Assembly: GCA_027924585.1 (NCBI GenBank)
Contig: BSBM01000637.1
Span: forward strand, 2,108,001 to 2,172,000
Length of the DNA: 64,000 bases
Direction: 5' to 3'
Source: Larix kaempferi
Lineage: Eukaryota > Streptophyta > Pinopsida > Pinales > Pinaceae
The notes below the pieces were generated by a model. The model had not been told where the DNA came from and made no database searches. It saw only the letters and a list, made by a program, of their open reading frames with translations. The position numbers and the translations under genes are program-made. Of the stretch, positions 58,868 through 64,000 are shown piece after piece (position 1 is the stretch's first letter; the number at the start of each line of letters is the position of its first letter).

Positions 58868-59644
58868 TGTTGACACAAATCTTCCAACAGGGGTTCACTT
58901 CGCACTGCTATCAACAAACACCAACCAAACACCCTTAAGCACCGACCCAGAAAGGTTTTACCCTTTCCAGCAATACCCATGGAGAGAGTTAGGTATCACC
59001 CGAGATGATTAAGGGGGCTACAGGAACTAGGTCTTCGTAGTGGGGGGAGGCCATGCATCTATTCTCACTCTATCGCTACAGAAACCGGAGATTTATCTTT
59101 GAATCATGCTTAATATTTCAAACATACATTCATCATTCACATTATCATTGTGTAATTAACATTCGCACTAACATTGTATAACTGGAGGTCGCATTGACAG
59201 AAATTACAGAACAACAGAACTTAAACATAACTCAAAATTTAGGTCGCATTCATCATTCAACATAAACATAAACACAAGAAAGAGACATAGTTGACCATCT
59301 TCATGCATTAACTCATCAAAAACCTATGGTACAACCTTCGCAGGGACAGTTCCAAACAACTTATCGCAGATCCATACAAAACTTGTCGAAGGAAGAGAAA
59401 AAACATTACACAATTCATCCGCTCATCTATTGATCAAATGATGCCCTTAGGGTTACAATCATAGTCCTATTTATAGGCAACTATAGCAGTTACAAAATGG
59501 TCAAAATGACCCATTCTAACTAACTAAACTAATCTTTCTCTTTCGTCGGCTTCTTGTTCTCTGCGAATGGTCCTTTCTTCCACAGATGGTCCTTCTCGTC
59601 GCTATCGGCTTCCACACTTCATGCGGTCTAACCCAGTGAAAACA
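58868..59644 (-). repeat. Element E 5' LTR
   Basis: Plus-strand start TGTTGACACA; the end is less certain (GTGAAAACA at 59644, chosen by alignment with 42018). 777 bp. Confidence 0.85.
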
Positions 59645-59649
59645 CACTC

Positions 59650-60240
59650 ATTCCCCATAAGCTTACACAACATAAGGGATGGTAACCCTTATTTGTTTTG
59701 CAATCTCTTAGGTTTTCCCCATTTGCTTCTAGTGCTCCAGTTTATGTTGACTATGAATTCTTCGTGTCAAGGTCCTAGGTAGTCTAGTTTTAGGTTAGGT
59801 CTCCATCATGTGGGCACCCATTCCATTCATGCTAGTTTATTAGGGTACTTTGGGTGTGAGGTTATGAAGCACAAACTTTCCTTTGTATAATATTCAGTCC
59901 TCAGATGGCATGATGGAGTGGATCCTAGAACTAAATGAATGATTAGTGAATGGTGGAATGAATTATTCCAAACAACATATATGCATGATATTTTCTTGAT
60001 AAGTGGCTTCTTCATAAGTGACCACTTTTACCTTCTTAATCCCACTTAGGGTAATTAATCACACAATTACTTTAAGGTGACTCCCATAACTTTTGGTTAA
60101 TTAATTTTGGTTAAAAAGGTGTTGCTACTACAACCTAATCCCCAAAATTTTCTTAAAATTGTAGAGCCCCTCCTTCTATTTTTTTAGTAGACTTAGAGTT
60201 GAGCTCCTCATAGAGAATTTCACCTTTGGCACTTAGATTT
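59650..60240. other. Spacer without recognisable gene
   Basis: AT-rich, no long frame, no domain and no repeat I could pair inside the window. Confidence 0.6.
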
Positions 60241-60244
60241 TTTC

Positions 60245-60945
60245 CTAAGAATCAAGTAAAGAAAGCAAGTTTTTGGCTAAGTATAAATCGGTTTTTGTGC
60301 CGAAACGATTGAAGAAACTCATTGAGTTGAGCCGACACGGTCGGAGAAAAAGTTAGTTTTTTGGATAAAATCCCTGTTTTGGAGCAACTCGGCAAGTCAC
60401 GCCGAAACAGTCGGAGTGTTTTCAAAAGTCGCATGAAAACAATTAGAATTTTTGGAAGTTGCATTTGGTCGGATGAAATGAGTGAGTCACGTCCACTGTT
60501 TTGGAGTTAAAACCCCAGTCATGCTGAAACGCATCGGTGTGAAAACACTAGTTATGCCGATGAGCCCCGGTGAAAAGGAGGTCGACATAAAATGGTAAAC
60601 ACCGCGATGCGTTTCACAACAACTGATTGAGTGGCACCGAAACGGTCGCTTGCGAAACTTGAAACCTGCCAACGGAGAGAATGTGGCGAGTGTCGATACA
60701 AGATCACAAAAGAGGAAAGAAATGGTTGGCAAACTCACAAAGTAACGCCGATGCCTTCGATGCAAGACATGAAGTTACATTGAAATGTGTTCGTGATAAA
60801 ATTGCGAGAAGCACCGATCCTCTCCGGCGAGAAGTATCCAAACGACACCGACGTCATCGCAAGATTGAGAACACCACCAACACGTTTCGCTGCAATTGAG
60901 CGAGTCAGGCCGAAATGGTTAGCGGATTTTTTTTTGGCAGCGATG
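60245..60945 (+). repeat. Degenerate GCCGAAACGGTCGG-type repeats
   Basis: About eight variants of GAGTCA(C/G)GCCGAAACGGTCGG, for example GAGCCGACACGGTCGGAG, GTCACGCCGAAACAGTCGGA, GTGGCACCGAAACGGTCG and GTCAGGCCGAAATGG, spaced 60-100 bp. The stretch is CpG-rich compared with its surroundings and ends about 100 bp before a TATA box. Open frames here on both strands follow the repeat, not a gene. It may be U3 enhancer repeats of an unrecognised LTR. Confidence 0.5.
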
Positions 60946-61040
60946 TGGGGAAAAGGGAATTTCGCGCCAAAACGTGATCCATTCATTAATGACCCCACCA
61001 ACCTCCCCCCGTTCACATTTATTGCTAGGGTTTTTTAAAG

Positions 61041-61050
61041 TTATATATAG
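61041..61050 (+). promoter_or_regulatory. TATA-box candidate
   Basis: TTATATATAG, followed by GGGAAAAA, downstream of the CpG-rich repeats and about 1.2 kb before the open frame starting at 62223. Confidence 0.4.
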
Positions 61051-62222
61051 GGAAAAAATAATTTGTTTAATATTTTGAAATGCCGTTCTAGCGATTTTGT
61101 CTCCACTAATCATCGGACGCCAAGCATCCCAATGCCGTTGAGCTTATCTTCCTGACCATTCTACAAGTGAAAGGTAGGAAACCTCAGTCCCTCATGTTCC
61201 ATTTTAAGTTGGCATTTTTTTATTGGGTATTTTTGCCTCTTATATGAGACATTGGTCTTTTCTTACCACCGGTTTATCCACGTCGTTGTGATCTATTAGG
61301 GAAAATCGGTTGGTTTTTGTTGTTGGGTTTAGAGTTATTACTAAGAAGCTGCCTTGAATTCACATATCTAGGGTTTTTCTTATCTGAACATTCACCCTAC
61401 CCCATACTTACCCCCCGGTTGCACCCCTCGATGACCCTCATGTTATTCATTTTACATAACCGCATAGGGCCATTACGTCGCTGATAGCAAAAGTTTCTTG
61501 CGTTTTCCAGCTTAGCATAGTGGAATTCTTGCCGCCATGAAACCAACTCAGAAAACCAACTCAAAAAACCAAAGTAACATGCGAAGTGAAGGTTTTTCTG
61601 TCATGTGGGATGGTTGTGCAAGTTCTTCTCGGGCTGCTCATAAATTTTATCCTTACAACCACGAAAGGAAGCCGACTTCAGCCAAATTTTGGTTGTGCAC
61701 AATGAATCCGTTTATATTATCCGAACCCCACGCAGAACTTCCCATGTAGATGCTTGTCAGTGACAAATTTTTCTTTCCCGTAGTGGTTATCCTTAGAAAG
61801 TTAATGGTTTGATTTGTTAACCCCACAAACTTTGGAAGAATCCATCATGATTTTATGTACTCACTTTGAAAGTGACGTGAAACATTGTTTGAGTAACCCC
61901 GAAGTCATTTAAACCAAATCATGGACTCCCCACCACTCATAAGAAGAGAATGAATATTGTGGTTGAATAAAATTGATGAAAATCTTTGTAAAAAATATCT
62001 TTGAAGTGAATTTACATATATTTTCAGTTGCATATTGATTCTCACACACTAGTTTACAGTTTACTATTGAAGCAAAGAAAACATTAACAACATATACCTA
62101 ACAGTATGGAAGTAATTAATTTAACTTTGCTTATTGGTAATAATATGAAGAAGAAATGTTTTACATATTTCTTATTGAGATTTGCTTACACATTGATTCC
62201 AATGTTTCATTAGGATTTGGAA
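61051..62222 (+). other. Leader-like stretch before the right-edge ORF
   Basis: No known domain. A 70-codon frame with an ATG lies at 61537-61749 (Ser/Asn/Lys-rich), not assignable. GTGGAATTCTTGCCGCC at about 61519 loosely resembles B's primer site, but no LTR end abuts it. GTTTCATTAG just before 62214 could be a splice acceptor. Confidence 0.3.
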
Positions 62223-64000
62223 ATGCAAAGAAGAAGTGCCAAGAGGAAGTCCAAGACCACTAAATAAGAGTCAGACATAGAAGTAGTAGATGAAACTACG
62301 ACAAAAACCATGTTCGAAGACACCAGAGCAGTAATGGGAATAACCCCAGAATACAAGTGGGGAGAACTATATCAGATGATCTGAGATCAGAACATACCTG
62401 AGGCATCTCTTGAAGAGATTCTTTTATACCAAAATATTAAGAAATTAGGTCTCACCAAAGCAGCCACACGCCCATAACTGTTTCCTTTCTCAGAGTTCAT
62501 CGGATGGATCCTGCCTTACATGGATGTTAGTGCGAGGATCATCTCAAATACAAAAGGGGAAGGATTTTCCTCTTTTGATCCAGGTCACATAACATCAACA
62601 TATAAAATTCCACCTCCCAAGTTCATGATGACAGAATACTGGATCAGGGGTGTAAACATGGACCAGTTCGAGTATGCTAAAAAAATGGTAGTCCTAGGGA
62701 AACAACTAAGGATGAAAGCAAGTGGGGAGTATGATAGTCAAAGCTTGAAAACCCCATTCAGAATTATAGCTTTGATGCTAAGCAGGATTTTCGGGGGAGC
62801 AAATGGAAACATCTACAAGCTAAATTGGGTACCCCTAGATTATCACATAGCGTTCCATGACACTGTGTTTAACTGGGAAGACATCATCTCAGATAGCCTG
62901 GCATCAACAATAGTAGCAACACATGGAAGATAAACCTAGAAGAAAGCAGAGTTCTGCAAGTCCTTATATCTCATGGACTGCATACTGGTCAGGAACCCAT
63001 TCGCTAAGTTGGGATGTATCTGGAATCAAGATGAGTCTTTTATCTGTGTGGCCTACCAGATCACATGGGCCCACATATATGTGAGCCAATACAAACTCAT
63101 CTATTAAGAATTGGTCATCCCTCTCTATTGGTTGATTTTCAATGAGGAACCAGACTGCCTATCTGAAAACCTAATGGAAGTCATAAACGAGTACGAGGAT
63201 TATTAATTTTCACAAGAAGGCACCTATATCAGAATATATGGAGGTTCCAAAGCTCCATCCCTAATGCCCAAATATGCAACTGAATTTGTAGTCCACAAAG
63301 AGGCCGTGAGGCAGGTTTTCGTTAATGGGATTGGCAGTTTTCTCCATGATCATAAGAATGCCTCTTTTCCCGTTACTCTTTTGTATTGGGGATTACAGAT
63401 TCACCAAGGTTAAAGGTGCCGAATATTTCATAAAATATTTGGAACCATTTCATTTTGGGGAGAAGAGTTTCACAAGAAATGACAACCATAAGAAGGTCGT
63501 CGATCATTGTGCATTAATCAGAATACATTATGAATATATAGATCACTTTGACAAGGATGAAGAGGTGTACCGAAGAGAAAGTAATATGACGGAGCTGAAA
63601 AACCGTTTTGTTCGAGAAAGCAGTGCCGACCCCAGTGTTGCTACCACTATTACAAAATAAGCAAAATGACAACATAAGCAAAGAGAAGAATCCGTAAGGC
63701 TACAAGTGGAGGAAGCAAGACAAAATCTAAAGGAGGAAGCAGAAATGAGGCATAGAGAAGAGACCGAGAATTTTCTAAAGGAGGACGAGAAGTTACAAAA
63801 GGAAGAAGAAGATAAAATACAAGCGGAAGAGGAAATAAGAGAAAGATAAGAAAGGGAAGCAACCGAGCAACAAAAGAAAAAGGAAGAAGCAGTTGAGTCC
63901 AAGGAAGATGTGGAAATTCAAGGAACCCAAGAAGGATTCCCAAGTATACAAGACATGGATATAGATTCACCAGGGGTATCGATAGTCACACTTATTGGAG
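62223..64000 (+). pseudogene. Right-edge ORF with charged coiled-coil tail (incomplete)
   Basis: From ATG 62223 one frame runs through stops (62263, 62381, 62475 and others) and is open 62520-62933; it continues to about 63390, shifts frame, and is open to 63658, then through TAA, TGA and TAA to the window end. Readable segments: KWGELYQMI, FSEFIGWILPYMDVSARIIS, FRIIALMLSRIFGGANGNIY, then FIKYLEPFHFGEKSF. From about 63670 it is almost all Glu, Lys, Arg and Gln, a long charged coiled coil, ending with an acidic stretch. I do not recognise the family. The plan (hydrophobic middle, coiled-coil tail) resembles the third ORF of B and E, but I could not align them. Confidence 0.5.

Larger units (their letters stand above)
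41246..59644 (-). mobile_element. Element E: B-like Ty3 element lacking RT and integrase, interrupted by F
   Basis: Minus-strand relative of element B: LTRs at 41246-42018 (773 bp, 3') and 58868-59644 (777 bp, 5'). Flanks TACTT (41241-41245) and CACTC (59645-59649) look like one target duplication with two C/T changes. Order from the right: primer site, gag with N-terminal extension, protease, second gag-like domain, the first codons of RT, a poly(A) run, then the third ORF, which F splits. RT, RNase H and integrase are absent. Decay is heavier than in B. It may be an internally deleted copy or a non-autonomous subfamily. Confidence 0.85.

Noticed and set aside
60681-61038. Overlapping frames on both strands in the CpG-rich stretch
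   Set aside because: They arise from the GCCGAAACGG-type repeats and low stop density of GC-rich DNA; no domain on either strand.

Overview
This is plant nuclear DNA with no convincing host gene. Almost all of it is explained by nested LTR retrotransposons, most of them broken by stop codons, frameshifts and deletions. The plant assignment rests on initiator-Met tRNA primer binding sites, Copia and Ty3 polyproteins of plant type, a plant chromovirus chromodomain and plant-style TATA boxes. The deep nesting suggests a large, repeat-rich genome, perhaps a gymnosperm, but that is only an inference.

Layout. 1-4205 is AT-rich DNA with a possible Copia scrap at the left edge. Element A (4211-25424, +) is a Ty3 chromovirus with target duplication CATTG. 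Its reverse transcriptase is split by element B (8366-21535, +, duplication AGTGT), a large Tat/Athila-like Ty3 element. Element C (26160-39420, -, duplication CTTGT) is a Copia element split by element D (29172-36741, +, duplication CCTAC), a younger Copia with four minisatellite arrays behind pol. Element E (41246-59644, -) is a relative of B lacking RT, RNase H and integrase. Its last ORF is split by element F (44431-53806, -, duplication CCTTC), a Copia of D's family. F's RT is in turn split by G (47077-49865, duplication AGAGT), probably a solo LTR of 2.8 kb. The right end (59650-64000) has a repeat-rich promoter-like stretch and a decayed ORF with a charged coiled-coil tail.

The most interesting material is in B and E. 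Both encode a Gag with a long N-terminal extension and several zinc knuckles, a protease of D-L-G type, and a second Gag/capsid-like domain between protease and RT. Both also carry a long non-enzymatic ORF after pol, which in B ends in a coiled coil and follows a TATA box inside the element. B and E share all of these although they lie in opposite orientation and have separate LTRs, so the extra domains were part of a working family rather than accidents of one copy.

All boundaries were read by eye from LTR pairs and target-site duplications. Reading frames were followed through stops to name domains. No database search was possible, so family names below the Ty3/Copia level are inferences.
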